A stretch of 64,000 bases of DNA, taken from positions 105,285 through 169,284 of the forward strand of contig JAESPQ010000022.1 of NCBI GenBank assembly GCA_016765535.1, given 5' to 3'. The stretch is from Alteromonadaceae bacterium (lineage in GTDB: Bacteria > Pseudomonadota > Gammaproteobacteria > Enterobacterales > Alteromonadaceae). How positions within the stretch are numbered: the first letter of the stretch is position 1; every line of letters begins with the position of its first letter. The notes beneath the pieces were generated by a model. It was given only the letters and a program-made list of their open reading frames with translations. It was not told the origin of the DNA and made no database searches. The position numbers and the translations under genes are program-made. This document shows positions 33,363 to 42,327 of this stretch, in pieces.

Positions 33363-34358
33363 ATGGCCTTTGAAAACGCAACAGCAACGGGACCAGCGGA
33401 TTTACTCGCTAAGTTCCGAACGTTCATCACAACGCACCCGGACTTACTAGACCCGGCGGGTGATTCATCTATCCCGTCACACGCATGGACTATCCTTAAG
33501 CAAGTAGTTGATGGGGATGACGAAGAACTTTACTTAAGCGGCCCCGGGAATAACGCGGACCAAACCATTTACGTCAACACGGCCTTCGGGCCGGACGCCG
33601 CCGCAGGTTCCGACGCGTTCTCTTGGGACACTCGCGGGGCTACCGCGTTTAACACTAACGACACGTTCGTAGCGCAACCGGGGATAGACCCGAACAGTAA
33701 GGTGATGCCTTTACAAGACCAAGCGGTACAATATTGGTTCTTCGCCAACGGCCGCCGTTATATCATCATCGCGCAAGTCACGGTATCAGTTTACACTAGT
33801 ACTTATGCCGGGTTCATTAGTCCATTCGAACCTGTGAGTGCAGCGTTAGCGTACCCCTACCCGCTGTACATTGGTGCGAGCATGGGTCAACTAGGTTTAC
33901 GTTTCTCTAGTGAATCAAATGCACTTCACCGTTCTTTTTGGAACCCCGCGTTTAACACAACTACTACAGGTTCGGCAGCGGTGTTCTCCTCGGGTAACGT
34001 ATGGAAGGGCCTCGCTAACTTCGTTAGTAACGGCACTAACGAAGCGGACTTAGCAGTTCCACCACTTGTCGGAGGCACGGAACCGTATAGTAACGCTAAT
34101 GGCGTCGGGGCTTTCCAAGTGGACAACGTAGAACCCCTACTCGGGGGCGACTATCTATTAACAGATGTGGAAGTGTCCTTCGGGGACAAAGACGTAGGCA
34201 ACTACCGTGAACGCTTCGGGGTACTTGATGGTGTCGCACATCTTACGGGTATTTCACAAGCGGTACTAAATGAGGTTACAATCGGTGGCGATACCTATAT
34301 AGTATTCCAAGAAGCCTTTAGAACAGGTCAAGGCAATTTCGTAGCAATTAAAAAGTAA
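33363..34358 (+). CDS. Tail tip-region protein, 331 aa (paralogue of the next gene)
   Basis: Begins MAFENATATGPADLLAKFRT, like the following gene's MAHETGSATDPIDLLDKLRL. Beta-rich throughout, with YWFFANGRRYIIIAQVTVSV about residue 124-143. Such duplicated proteins stand between tape measure and distal tail genes in siphophages with a BR0599-type hub gene (recalled). Probably part of the tail tip; exact role unknown. Confidence 0.65.
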   Translation: MAFENATATGPADLLAKFRTFITTHPDLLDPAGDSSIPSHAWTILKQVVDGDDEELYLSGPGNNADQTIYVNTAFGPDAAAGSDAFSWDTRGATAFNTNDTFVAQPGIDPNSKVMPLQDQAVQYWFFANGRRYIIIAQVTVSVYTSTYAGFISPFEPVSAALAYPYPLYIGASMGQLGLRFSSESNALHRSFWNPAFNTTTTGSAAVFSSGNVWKGLANFVSNGTNEADLAVPPLVGGTEPYSNANGVGAFQVDNVEPLLGGDYLLTDVEVSFGDKDVGNYRERFGVLDGVAHLTGISQAVLNEVTIGGDTYIVFQEAFRTGQGNFVAIKK

Positions 34359-34367
34359 GGGCACAAC

Positions 34368-35315
34368 ATGGCACATGAAACAGGCAGCGCAACAGACCCG
34401 ATTGACTTACTAGATAAACTTCGATTATTCTGCATCGCTCAGAGCTTAACAGTTAACGAATTCCGCGACGAAGGCGTAGCACCGGGCAAGTTATTATCCG
34501 TGTCGTTTAACGGCGGGTTCTTTAGTATCGGCTTCGTGGTTAACGCTACCACAGGGTTCGAAGGGTATGTGCTAACTCAAGCCTCGGGGTTTAACGCTTC
34601 AACCGCTTGGGGCTCGCAACCGAACGAAACATCTCCGACGACCTCGCAGAAAGTAGTATGCTTCGGGATACTAAACGGCGCGGCAATCAGTGATTACCAT
34701 TTTGCATTCTTTACAGGTGGGGTAGTAATGGTGTCCCTTAATACCGTCGCGGGCTCTTGGAGACATTTTTGTTTTGGCGATATTGAGAAGTACGGAACGT
34801 ATACAGGGGGTGCTATTATTCTGGGGCACTTCATCGAATTCAACGCGGGCCTAGATAACCCCTTCTCAGCAGACAACGTACCCTTTGGTTATATGCCCAG
34901 CAGTATCGCCACGCAACAACGTGGTGGCTTTGTTCGCGTTGACGACATAAGCGGGATTAAGTTCCGTAAGATGGCAACAACGGGCCTAGTTTCCGCAAGT
35001 ATTAGGATGTCGAGTAACCAGACGATACTTGAAGCAAGCAGAAACCGTATACACAACACGTCACCCTCGACGCCTACACAAGCATCGTCGCTGCACCCTA
35101 TTGCGTTCGCAGTTCCTATCGCGGATGGTTCCGCTAAGTTCTCCCCTATCGGGGTACTGCGCGACGTGCGCTTCTGCAACATACAGCTTTTGGATAACGA
35201 GCAGGTATTCGATACTGACTGGCTAGCGTTTAGCCAAGGTGTTAAAAATAACCCTGACGCCCGACCGGGAACAGAAAATACCGGGTTCTTGGGCATAACT
35301 GTTAAGGTGCTTTAA
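34368..35315 (+). CDS. Tail tip-region protein, 315 aa (paralogue of the previous gene)
   Basis: Shares the DLL-K-R-F N-terminal signature with the preceding protein. Middle segment YHFAFFTGGVVMVSLNTVAG aligns in style with the preceding protein's YWFFANGRRYIIIAQ segment. Starts nine bases after it. Confidence 0.65.
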   Translation: MAHETGSATDPIDLLDKLRLFCIAQSLTVNEFRDEGVAPGKLLSVSFNGGFFSIGFVVNATTGFEGYVLTQASGFNASTAWGSQPNETSPTTSQKVVCFGILNGAAISDYHFAFFTGGVVMVSLNTVAGSWRHFCFGDIEKYGTYTGGAIILGHFIEFNAGLDNPFSADNVPFGYMPSSIATQQRGGFVRVDDISGIKFRKMATTGLVSASIRMSSNQTILEASRNRIHNTSPSTPTQASSLHPIAFAVPIADGSAKFSPIGVLRDVRFCNIQLLDNEQVFDTDWLAFSQGVKNNPDARPGTENTGFLGITVKVL

Positions 35316-35317
35316 CT

Positions 35318-36967
35318 ATGGCAGATATTTTCGTAGGTGTTGATTTAAGCACAGAGGGCCCCGCTAATGGGGCTAACCCCGTTTTAGAACTAAGGGACCC
35401 GATACCAGCACAGATACCCTTTAGCGTCTTGGGGTTACAACAGCAGGGGCCGTTAGTTAATAACTTCCCTGTGTCTTGGGCTACCGTCGTTAGTGCCGCT
35501 GAGAGCGCGTTAGACTACCGGGACGACTTCTATAACCGTATCCGCTATCTACCGGAACGCATAGACCTTGGCGCGTTAGTGAGCGGCCAAACCCGGGACT
35601 TAGTGATATGGAACCAACACCCCGACGCAAGGGTACTAACATCCTTAACGCTGATTAACGGCGATGGCATTGAGTTCACAGGACCGACTAGCTTTACGTT
35701 GGCCCATAACGGTTTCCAAACGTACACCATTACGGTTAGTGCCGATGGTCCTCCTACCGTTAATGCACAACTAGCCTTCGACTGGGTGGCACCGACAGAA
35801 GACAACTCAGTAGCGATTATCGGGTCCCGTGTTGTACCGTTCCCGTTCTTATATGGACAAGGCGCGGTCGAGACTTTAAAATGGCAGACACAGGTTATTA
35901 CCAGTAACGACGGCAGCGAACAACGTATCAGAGTTCGGAACCATCCACGACAGGGCTTCGCGGTTACTGCGTTTATCCCGCGCCCCTTACTAGCGTTCGC
36001 GGATAACTTGCTCTATGGGTGGCGTAGCAACCTTTGGGGTATACCTGTTTTTGCTGAATGTCGGACGCTTAACACCGCTACAACTATTGGCTTAAGCACC
36101 GTAGATGTAAACACCGACTTTGCACAATTCGTAGTAGGTGAGTTAGCTATAATCTATAACACGGCTACCGACTTCGAAATTATTCAGATATTCTCATTTA
36201 CGGCTAACGAGATAGTCACCAAGTCACCACTAACGAAAGCGTTCAATACTAACGCCGTGGTCACACCTATGTTATCTTGTCGTATGCTTGGCAATCCTAT
36301 TCGTCAGACTACGGGTTTTGGGGCGTTCATAACAGCGGATTTTGAGGCTATTAAAAATAGTTCATTACCGTCAATTGCTAGCCCTATTCAGTTCCTTGGT
36401 GACGATGTATTCTTAGACGAGCAGTTAGCGATAGAGAACGGGGTAAGCGACACATACACAAGCCGGGTAGACACCCTAGACTTTGCGTCATCAAACGTAG
36501 CGATTTTCGCCCCGTGGGATAACACTAAGAAGTCTCGTGTATTCGGTCAGCAGTTAACGAGCCAAGAGGAGTTATGGAACTTTAGACTTTTCCTACACCG
36601 TAGGGCTGGACGACTTAGACCCGTTTGGATGCCAACACATGAAGTCGATTTTACATTCCAAAGCGTAGGCACCGTAAACACGACTTTGTTAGTCCGTGAT
36701 GATGGTCAAGTGCTTTACTCTTCGGCCCGCACACACATACGGATTCTAACTAAAACTGGGGACGTACTCGCGACCATCAATTCAATGGTGACGGACGGTT
36801 CCACAATTACAATGGTTATCGACGTAGACTTAAACCGCGACGCTAGTGAGTTACTTCATGGTCAGCACTTAGGCTTACAACGCCTATCTTCGGACCGCAT
36901 AGAGCTAAGTCATGGGTCTAACTTCGATTCAGATGTTAGTGTCCCAATTATTGAATTAAAACCATAG
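35318..36967 (+). CDS. Distal tail-like protein, 549 aa
   Basis: A large beta protein starting MADIFVGVDLSTEGPANGAN. Residues about 80-150 look like an immunoglobulin-type domain (LTLINGDGIEFTGPTSFTLA). The C-terminal half (DTLDFASSNVAIFAPWD; LFLHRRAGRLRPVWMPTHEV) is shared by phages with this tail-tip layout. Likely the ring connecting tube and tip. Function inferred from gene order. Confidence 0.6.
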   Translation: MADIFVGVDLSTEGPANGANPVLELRDPIPAQIPFSVLGLQQQGPLVNNFPVSWATVVSAAESALDYRDDFYNRIRYLPERIDLGALVSGQTRDLVIWNQHPDARVLTSLTLINGDGIEFTGPTSFTLAHNGFQTYTITVSADGPPTVNAQLAFDWVAPTEDNSVAIIGSRVVPFPFLYGQGAVETLKWQTQVITSNDGSEQRIRVRNHPRQGFAVTAFIPRPLLAFADNLLYGWRSNLWGIPVFAECRTLNTATTIGLSTVDVNTDFAQFVVGELAIIYNTATDFEIIQIFSFTANEIVTKSPLTKAFNTNAVVTPMLSCRMLGNPIRQTTGFGAFITADFEAIKNSSLPSIASPIQFLGDDVFLDEQLAIENGVSDTYTSRVDTLDFASSNVAIFAPWDNTKKSRVFGQQLTSQEELWNFRLFLHRRAGRLRPVWMPTHEVDFTFQSVGTVNTTLLVRDDGQVLYSSARTHIRILTKTGDVLATINSMVTDGSTITMVIDVDLNRDASELLHGQHLGLQRLSSDRIELSHGSNFDSDVSVPIIELKP

Positions 36968-36978
36968 GATAAAACATT

Positions 36979-37815
36979 ATGTCTTTTGATAGCATTGAGG
37001 TTTCAGAGTTTGGGAACCACCCGATAGAAACGTACGAGTTTCAACGGGGCCCTACCTTTTTTCGGTATACATCGAGCGACGAGAGCTTCTTCCCTACCGC
37101 GGGTACAGAGTTCCCGGCCATACAGATAAAGCGTTCCCGTATTCTCGGGACGCAGGATATTGGTAAGACTAGTTTAAAGATTACTATATCTCGCCGTGCG
37201 GATATACTTAACCAGTTTATCGCTACGTCCCCGTCGGATATTATTACGATTAAGGTTACTCGCTACCATCAGGGCGACCCGCTAAATAGCGCGATTATCT
37301 TTAACGGCCGTATTGTTAACGTCAAGTTCTTGGAGAATGAGGCAGAGATAACATGCCAGCCTATCTTTTCCGCGTTAAAGCGTCCGGGCTTACGTCGAGC
37401 GTACCAGACTGCTTGCCCCCATGTACTATATGGAACCGCGTGTTTAGCGAACTCTGCGCTATTTAACGTAGACGCAGTACTAACGGACGTGTCCGGGAAC
37501 TTAATAACGAGCCCTGACCTTATCGTGTCCATTAACCCTACCTTTGATGCGGACCATTTCACAGGTGGCTTTGTGGAGTTCGTAAACAATAACAACACCG
37601 ACCGCCGATTTATCACAGACTTTAATAATGCCTCCGGGACGCTAACGCTAAACCTCCCGTTTCCAGACTTAGTCTCGGGAAATACCGTTAAGGCTTTCGC
37701 TGGGTGCAACCATACAACAGAAGTTTGTGACGGTAAGTTCGATAATCTGTTAAACTATGGTGGCTTCCCGTTCATACCACAGAAAAACCCGATGGACGGG
37801 ACCAGTATCTTTTAG
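36979..37815 (+). CDS. Tail tip hub protein, DUF2163/BR0599-like
   Basis: 278 residues. The C-terminal part holds the family signature: four cysteines C146, C155, C243 and C250 (CPHVLYGTAC; GCNHTTEVC), then FDNLLNYGGFPFIPQKNPMD. Lambda gpL and the gene-transfer-agent hub protein bind an iron-sulphur cluster in comparable places, so the four Cys probably ligate a cluster here (family knowledge plus inference). Confidence 0.85.
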   Translation: MSFDSIEVSEFGNHPIETYEFQRGPTFFRYTSSDESFFPTAGTEFPAIQIKRSRILGTQDIGKTSLKITISRRADILNQFIATSPSDIITIKVTRYHQGDPLNSAIIFNGRIVNVKFLENEAEITCQPIFSALKRPGLRRAYQTACPHVLYGTACLANSALFNVDAVLTDVSGNLITSPDLIVSINPTFDADHFTGGFVEFVNNNNTDRRFITDFNNASGTLTLNLPFPDLVSGNTVKAFAGCNHTTEVCDGKFDNLLNYGGFPFIPQKNPMDGTSIF

Positions 37816-37825
37816 GAGGAATACC

Positions 37826-38050
37826 GTGGAATATTTAATTTACATTATCATTGTTATTATTATCGCAGTGGCGCTACAGCCAAAACCACCGGGTGCGAAG
37901 CCAGCGACGTTAAGCGAAGTTGACGCACCCACAGCACAGCAAGGCAAGCCTATCCCTAAAGTGTTCGGGACCTACGTTGTACAGAGCCCTAATATTGTAT
38001 GGTACGGTGACTTGAGTTATACCAAAATCCTTTCAGAAGGTGGCAAGTAA
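37826..38050 (+). CDS. Small membrane-anchored tail-tip cluster protein, 74 aa (GTG start)
   Basis: GTG at 37826 follows a perfect AGGAGG six bases upstream. The longer in-frame ATG at 37757 lies inside the hub gene and is unlikely. An N-terminal hydrophobic helix of about 16 residues (YLIYIIIVIIIAVAL) is followed by a Pro-rich soluble part with PIPKVFGTYVVQSPNIVWYG. This small gene typically stands between hub and central tip genes in related phages. Confidence 0.7.
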   Translation: MEYLIYIIIVIIIAVALQPKPPGAKPATLSEVDAPTAQQGKPIPKVFGTYVVQSPNIVWYGDLSYTKILSEGGK

Positions 38051-38235
38051 TGATTATCACACCTCAACACGTTCGGGACGTCTTGTTTTGCTTCAAGGGG
38101 GCGCGGGCGTTTTTTGCTAAGTACGACTTGGACTATTCAGACTTTTTAAAGAATGGTATAGATGAACAGAAGCTATTAGACCTAAACGACTCTATGGCTA
38201 ACAAAGTAGTAAGGGCAGCACATGGGTGGAAGTAG
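38050..38235 (+). CDS. Small conserved tail-tip cluster protein, 61 aa
   Basis: MIITPQHVRDVLFCFKGARA, then FFAKYDLDYSDFLKNGIDEQ. The pattern is recalled as a small protein regularly found next to BR0599-type hub genes. TAATG overlap with the previous gene and 14-base overlap with the next. Role unknown. Confidence 0.7.
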   Translation: MIITPQHVRDVLFCFKGARAFFAKYDLDYSDFLKNGIDEQKLLDLNDSMANKVVRAAHGWK

Positions 38236-40540
38236 CAAGCAAGTAATCGGGTATAGATACTATCTCGGGTTACACATGGCTATTTGTCATGGACCAGTAA
38301 AGCAACTCAATAGGATTCTAGTCGGCAAGCGTGAAGCTTTTGTCGGTACTGTCTCAGCGAGTTCGACAATAAACATCTTCAAGCCCGACCTGTTCGGTGG
38401 GGACAAGAAAGAAGGCGGTATCGTGGGCGTCGCTGATATTATGTTCGGGGAACTAGCCCAAACAGAAAACGCGTACTTACAAAGCCAGTTAGGCACGGAT
38501 ATTCCCGCCTTTCGTGGGGTGCTAACAGCGGTGTTTCGTGAGGGTGCTTTCACGGAAACGGTCGTAGGCTTTCTTCCCGGCGGCGGCTTAGGAGAGTTCA
38601 TAGTCCCTATCTACACGTCGGATGGTGATGGCGGCTTCATTGCGTCAATGTCCCCATACCCGAAACCGTGGGCCTTTGAGGTTCTAGACTTACCGGGGGG
38701 CACGTTTAACCCGACTAAGCAGGACATTAATAACGGCTCTGCTAATGGTGCCCATATTCTCTATGACACACTAACTAATGCCGAATGGGGTTTAGGTCTG
38801 CCTGTGGGCGAATTGGATACCGCCTCTTTTCAAGCGGTGGGCGACACCCTCTTTACTGAAAACTTCGGGCTGTCTCTTGTCTACGCGCAACAAAGTTCCG
38901 TTGAAGAATTCGTTAAGCAGATACTAACGCTAATAAACGCAGTGCTGTACCCAGACAGAGTGACAGGTAAATTTCGATTGTCGCTTATCCGGGACGACTT
39001 CGACCCAAACACACTACCCGTATTCAACGAGTCGAACATATCTTCGTTAAAGTCTTTCGAGCGCCCTGCTTTTGCGGAGTTAGTTAACGAGATTGTCCTT
39101 ACCTACCGTAAGCGTGGTGACTTGGATGACACGACCATTACCGCGCAGGACCTAGCATCGGTTCAAGCACAGAATGGTATTATCTCCCAGACTAAAGACT
39201 TCACCGGGGTAGACACCGCGGATATAGCCGCTAAAATCGCCGTCAGGGAGTTACGTCAGTCATCTACGCCATTGGCAAGGGTAAGCTTTAAAACGGACCG
39301 TACAGGCTGGGACGTGAACCCGGGGGACGTTATTAAGCTATCTTGGGCCGCTTACGGCATAGTACAAGTGATAATCCGTGTAACAGAAGTAGATTACGGC
39401 GCGTTAGAAGACGGCGAAATACTAATCGAGGGTGTAGAGGACATCTTCGGCCTGCCTTCGAACGCTTATATAACCCCTTCGGAAACTGAATGGAACGAGG
39501 AAGTAGTGGACCCATTACCTGCGCTATCATCAGAGTTAATGGAACTACCCTTCTATGTGATAGCTACGACGTTTACTTCGGGCGACTTCGCGGCGATTAC
39601 GGACACGACTACGTTTGTTCAAATGGTGGCGCGTAAACCGCTACAGGCTACCTTTGGTATGCAACTATGGACACGTACAGGTACTTTGGTATATGAGTTC
39701 GCCATTGATGGTAAGTGGACACACTCAGCACTCTTAACAAGTAACCTTGACCGCATTGACGCTACGGCCATTTCTATTAACACTTTCGTAGGTTCGACAA
39801 GTGAAATAAGACCGGGCGGGTATGCGTACATTGACGACGAAGTTCTACGCATCGACGCAGTGGACACAGTACTATTGACCATAACCGTCGGGCGTGGTGC
39901 TTTTGATACGGTTCCTGTAGCGCATACGGCGGGTGCAGTTATCTACTTTGCAGATGGTAACGACGCAGTAGACCCGTTTGAATTCGCACCGGGCATTACT
40001 GTAGATGGTAAAGCTGTTACGCAAACCAGTATCGGGATACTAGATATTGCTGACGCTACGGAAGTGTCCCAAACACTAGTAGGGCGTCAGTTTAAGCCTT
40101 ACCCGCCGTCACAGGTGCAGATACATGGCGACCTGTTCCCCGCGGCCGCGGGATTCTTCCCAGTTAAGGTTATTGGCGCGGAGGTTATTGTTACTTGGAA
40201 GCATCAAGATAGACTCCAACAGGTAGCAAATATCGAAGATTGGTTCAATGTTGCCCTTGGTTCTCAGGAAGCGGGTGTAACGTACACCATTCGGACGTAT
40301 AACGACGACACAGCGACTTTGTTATCAACTGATACAGGAATAACCGCGGCGACGTTTACGGTCGTTACGGGGCAGCCTGCGGACACTGTGTTTAATATGC
40401 GGGTAGAGATTGAAGCTGTTAGGGGTGGCGAGGTTAACTTCCAAACTTTTCAACACATCTTTATATATGAATCTACCAATCAAACGCCTATCAATGTCAC
40501 CCAACAGACTATAGACGTCTTGACGGACTTCACACCTTAG
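38222..40540 (+). CDS. Central tail tip / host-attachment protein, 772 aa
   Basis: Begins with GYRYYLGLHMAICHGPVKQL and NRILVGKREAF, the usual start of the large tip protein in this tail type. An internal stretch SSVEEFVKQILTLINAVLYP belongs to the Phage-tail_3-like domain. C-terminal domains (about 600-772) are beta sandwiches likely to reach the host surface. It closes the tail operon. Confidence 0.8.
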   Translation: MGGSSKQVIGYRYYLGLHMAICHGPVKQLNRILVGKREAFVGTVSASSTINIFKPDLFGGDKKEGGIVGVADIMFGELAQTENAYLQSQLGTDIPAFRGVLTAVFREGAFTETVVGFLPGGGLGEFIVPIYTSDGDGGFIASMSPYPKPWAFEVLDLPGGTFNPTKQDINNGSANGAHILYDTLTNAEWGLGLPVGELDTASFQAVGDTLFTENFGLSLVYAQQSSVEEFVKQILTLINAVLYPDRVTGKFRLSLIRDDFDPNTLPVFNESNISSLKSFERPAFAELVNEIVLTYRKRGDLDDTTITAQDLASVQAQNGIISQTKDFTGVDTADIAAKIAVRELRQSSTPLARVSFKTDRTGWDVNPGDVIKLSWAAYGIVQVIIRVTEVDYGALEDGEILIEGVEDIFGLPSNAYITPSETEWNEEVVDPLPALSSELMELPFYVIATTFTSGDFAAITDTTTFVQMVARKPLQATFGMQLWTRTGTLVYEFAIDGKWTHSALLTSNLDRIDATAISINTFVGSTSEIRPGGYAYIDDEVLRIDAVDTVLLTITVGRGAFDTVPVAHTAGAVIYFADGNDAVDPFEFAPGITVDGKAVTQTSIGILDIADATEVSQTLVGRQFKPYPPSQVQIHGDLFPAAAGFFPVKVIGAEVIVTWKHQDRLQQVANIEDWFNVALGSQEAGVTYTIRTYNDDTATLLSTDTGITAATFTVVTGQPADTVFNMRVEIEAVRGGEVNFQTFQHIFIYESTNQTPINVTQQTIDVLTDFTP

Positions 40541-40614
40541 ACTTTATCTCGGGGTTTATGTTAAGCTCAGTCACCAAGACGTCTTAGCATAGACCCACAA
40601 ACGAGGTAAACCCG

Positions 40615-41070
40615 ATGACAATGTTCTCGCTCTACACACTAATTGCAATATGTACTTTATCAATATCTCTAGCGGCCCAGACTAAGTCTCTGTGGCGCGT
40701 AGGGGTGTTGTTCTCCTTGAACTGGGCCACACTAGTTCTAATAAGCTCCGACGTAACCCCCGCGTTTCTAGCGACCCCGTCAGCCCTCGCGACGATATAT
40801 ATGGCAAACACACTACTAAACTTCAAGTTCTACTTACAGCACCGATGTACCACAGGATTAGCGATAGCCTCTTTACAAATACTAAGCGTTATGTTTAACG
40901 GCTATTCACAGGACACCCTAAATAGTGTTAGTATCAATTTCGTACTTAGCGCATTGATAATCATTGCAGTTTCACTTTCACATGTTCTACCTGTGGAGTT
41001 AAAAAACTACAAGAGCAGGGCGCAGGGCAAAACAGATAAGGATGAAACACAAACAAACGCAGGGTCATAG
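40615..41070 (+). CDS. Multi-pass membrane protein, 151 aa
   Basis: Four hydrophobic segments at about residues 5-22, 29-45, 55-72 or 77-95, and 105-125, then a charged cytoplasmic tail (KSRAQGKTDKDETQTNAGS). It follows the tail genes and precedes another small membrane protein, the usual place for lysis genes. A holin role is possible but unproven. Confidence 0.65.
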   Translation: MTMFSLYTLIAICTLSISLAAQTKSLWRVGVLFSLNWATLVLISSDVTPAFLATPSALATIYMANTLLNFKFYLQHRCTTGLAIASLQILSVMFNGYSQDTLNSVSINFVLSALIIIAVSLSHVLPVELKNYKSRAQGKTDKDETQTNAGS

Positions 41071-41108
41071 AGTTGTGTTGTACTAGACCCCCTTGAGGAG
41101 CAGGACCG

Positions 41109-41366
41109 ATGACAGATAACGTAAACGTAACTTTAACAGAGGCGCAATTACGGGACTTAATTCAACAAACCATCACGCAGACGTTAACAACCATTGGCGT
41201 AGATGCCACGGACCCACATAAGATGCAGAAGGATTTTATCCACTTGCGGGAAATGCGGGAGTCTGGGGAAGCAATGAAGAAGAAGACACAGGTAACGTTG
41301 TTGGGTATTTTCATTACAGGCGCTATAGCCGCGATTGCGTTAGGCATTAAAGAGTACTTCAAGTAG
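41109..41366 (+). CDS. Single-pass membrane protein, holin- or antiholin-like, 85 aa
   Basis: A Thr/Gln-rich soluble N-terminus, a helix with DPHKMQKDFIHLREMRESGE, then one membrane helix (about 63-80: TLLGIFITGAIAAIALGI) and a basic end. Similar small proteins lie next to lysis genes in many phages. No endolysin gene is seen nearby. Confidence 0.6.
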   Translation: MTDNVNVTLTEAQLRDLIQQTITQTLTTIGVDATDPHKMQKDFIHLREMRESGEAMKKKTQVTLLGIFITGAIAAIALGIKEYFK

Positions 41367-41381
41367 TAAGCAGCACATAAT

Positions 41382-41410
41382 AAAAAAGGGCCTTCATTGG
41401 CCCTTTTGCT
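41382..41410. terminator. Bidirectional terminator between convergent arms
   Basis: AAAAAAGGGCC-TTCATT-GGCCCTTTT: the stem is flanked by A-run and T-run, so it can stop transcription from the rightward and the leftward arm. Confidence 0.9.
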
Positions 41411-41445
41411 TATCTGCTATTTAGTACTATGGCCCTACCATCTTA

Positions 41446-41637
41446 TTAAAGTTCATACGGCAGACCATCCAGTGTTACGGTGCGGATTTCGACTTCGCTT
41501 TCCTGTTCCTGCGCGTCGTCGGGCTCAAGATTACATTCGAGGTTTTCGCGGTTGAAGTCCCCCATTTCGTCCGAAGGCCAATCAATCGTTTGCGTTAGCG
41601 TACGGGTTTGTGTATACGTCACTTTGATACTAGCCAC
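41446..41637 (-). CDS. Small acidic protein, 63 aa (GTG start)
   Basis: GTG at 41637 has AAGGA eight bases upstream and gives MASIKVTYTQTRTLTQTIDW. In-frame ATGs at 41646 and 41658 have poorer spacing. Beta start, acidic end (NLEPDDAQEQESEVEIRTVT). Last gene of the leftward arm; overlaps the upstream gene by eight bases. Unknown function. Confidence 0.6.
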   Translation of the reverse strand: MASIKVTYTQTRTLTQTIDWPSDEMGDFNRENLECNLEPDDAQEQESEVEIRTVTLDGLPYEL

Positions 41638-42316
41638 AGAGCACATCCTTATAGTCATCTACTGCGTTAACGAGGTCCATTGGGTCGCCGTTAAGTGTAG
41701 AGGCCATTAAGACATCTATCGTTAGTGGTGACTGAGGGAAGCGGCGCATATGGTCCGAGCGTAGGTCAGAAGCCCACAGGGTAGAGACTGCTTGGTTATG
41801 GTGCTCTATGCCTAGGTAAGCTTGGCCTATCTCTAACTGGATGTCTCCCAGCTCTACAGGAAGGCCGCGGCTACGAAGACCTAAACAGATGTAGGCCCCC
41901 AATACCGATAGCTCTACAGAGCGGCGGGAGACGTCGCCCCAAATGTCCACGGCACATAGTGACGCGATGCAATGCAGCTCATTACCAATTACTACGAAGC
42001 GTATCTCCGAGTAAGGCGTACTTGGTATGTACAGCGTGGCATTAGAGTGTAGTTGGTCCTTTTCTAGACAGTCAATGATGTTACACAGTTGGCGTGGAAC
42101 GTTACCAAACCCACGTAGAAACGTCTGTGTGTTACAAAGAAGGTCAGCGTAGTACGTTGGTGACGCATGAAAGAAAGTAACCGCAGGGTCGCGCATAGGT
42201 ACGTTGTATTGCACGTCTTCACGAAACGTGGTTTTATCGCGGCCTGTCCCTACCAAATGGCTGAGAACGTTTAACCACATTTTGTTAGCTTCTGAGATAC
42301 TAGTTTTATTGGTCAT
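41630..42316 (-). CDS. Thymidylate-synthase-like protein, apparently lacking catalytic residues
   Basis: 228 residues. Landmarks of the thymidylate synthase/dNMP hydroxymethylase fold are visible in order: RDPAVTFFHASPTYYADLL (42-60), RQLCNIIDCLEKD (75-87), RFVVIGNELHCIA (106-118), AVDIWGDVSRRSVELSVLGA (122-141), VELGDIQLEIGQAYLGIEHH (154-173). The segment with the nucleophilic Pro-Cys-His is replaced by a short STPYSE (99-104). The RS-x-D loop reads LCAVD, and the H-x-Y of the nucleotide site reads AYLG. It may be an inactive relative, a binding or regulatory protein, or use other chemistry. The adjacent kinase supports a nucleotide role. Confidence 0.6.
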   Translation of the reverse strand: MTNKTSISEANKMWLNVLSHLVGTGRDKTTFREDVQYNVPMRDPAVTFFHASPTYYADLLCNTQTFLRGFGNVPRQLCNIIDCLEKDQLHSNATLYIPSTPYSEIRFVVIGNELHCIASLCAVDIWGDVSRRSVELSVLGAYICLGLRSRGLPVELGDIQLEIGQAYLGIEHHNQAVSTLWASDLRSDHMRRFPQSPLTIDVLMASTLNGDPMDLVNAVDDYKDVLCG

Positions 42317-42327
42317 ATATTTACCTT

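Noticed and set aside
36979-37815. Second hub-related gene starting at 37757
   Set aside because: The true start of the small gene is GTG 37826 behind AGGAGG; the longer version is an overlap artefact.
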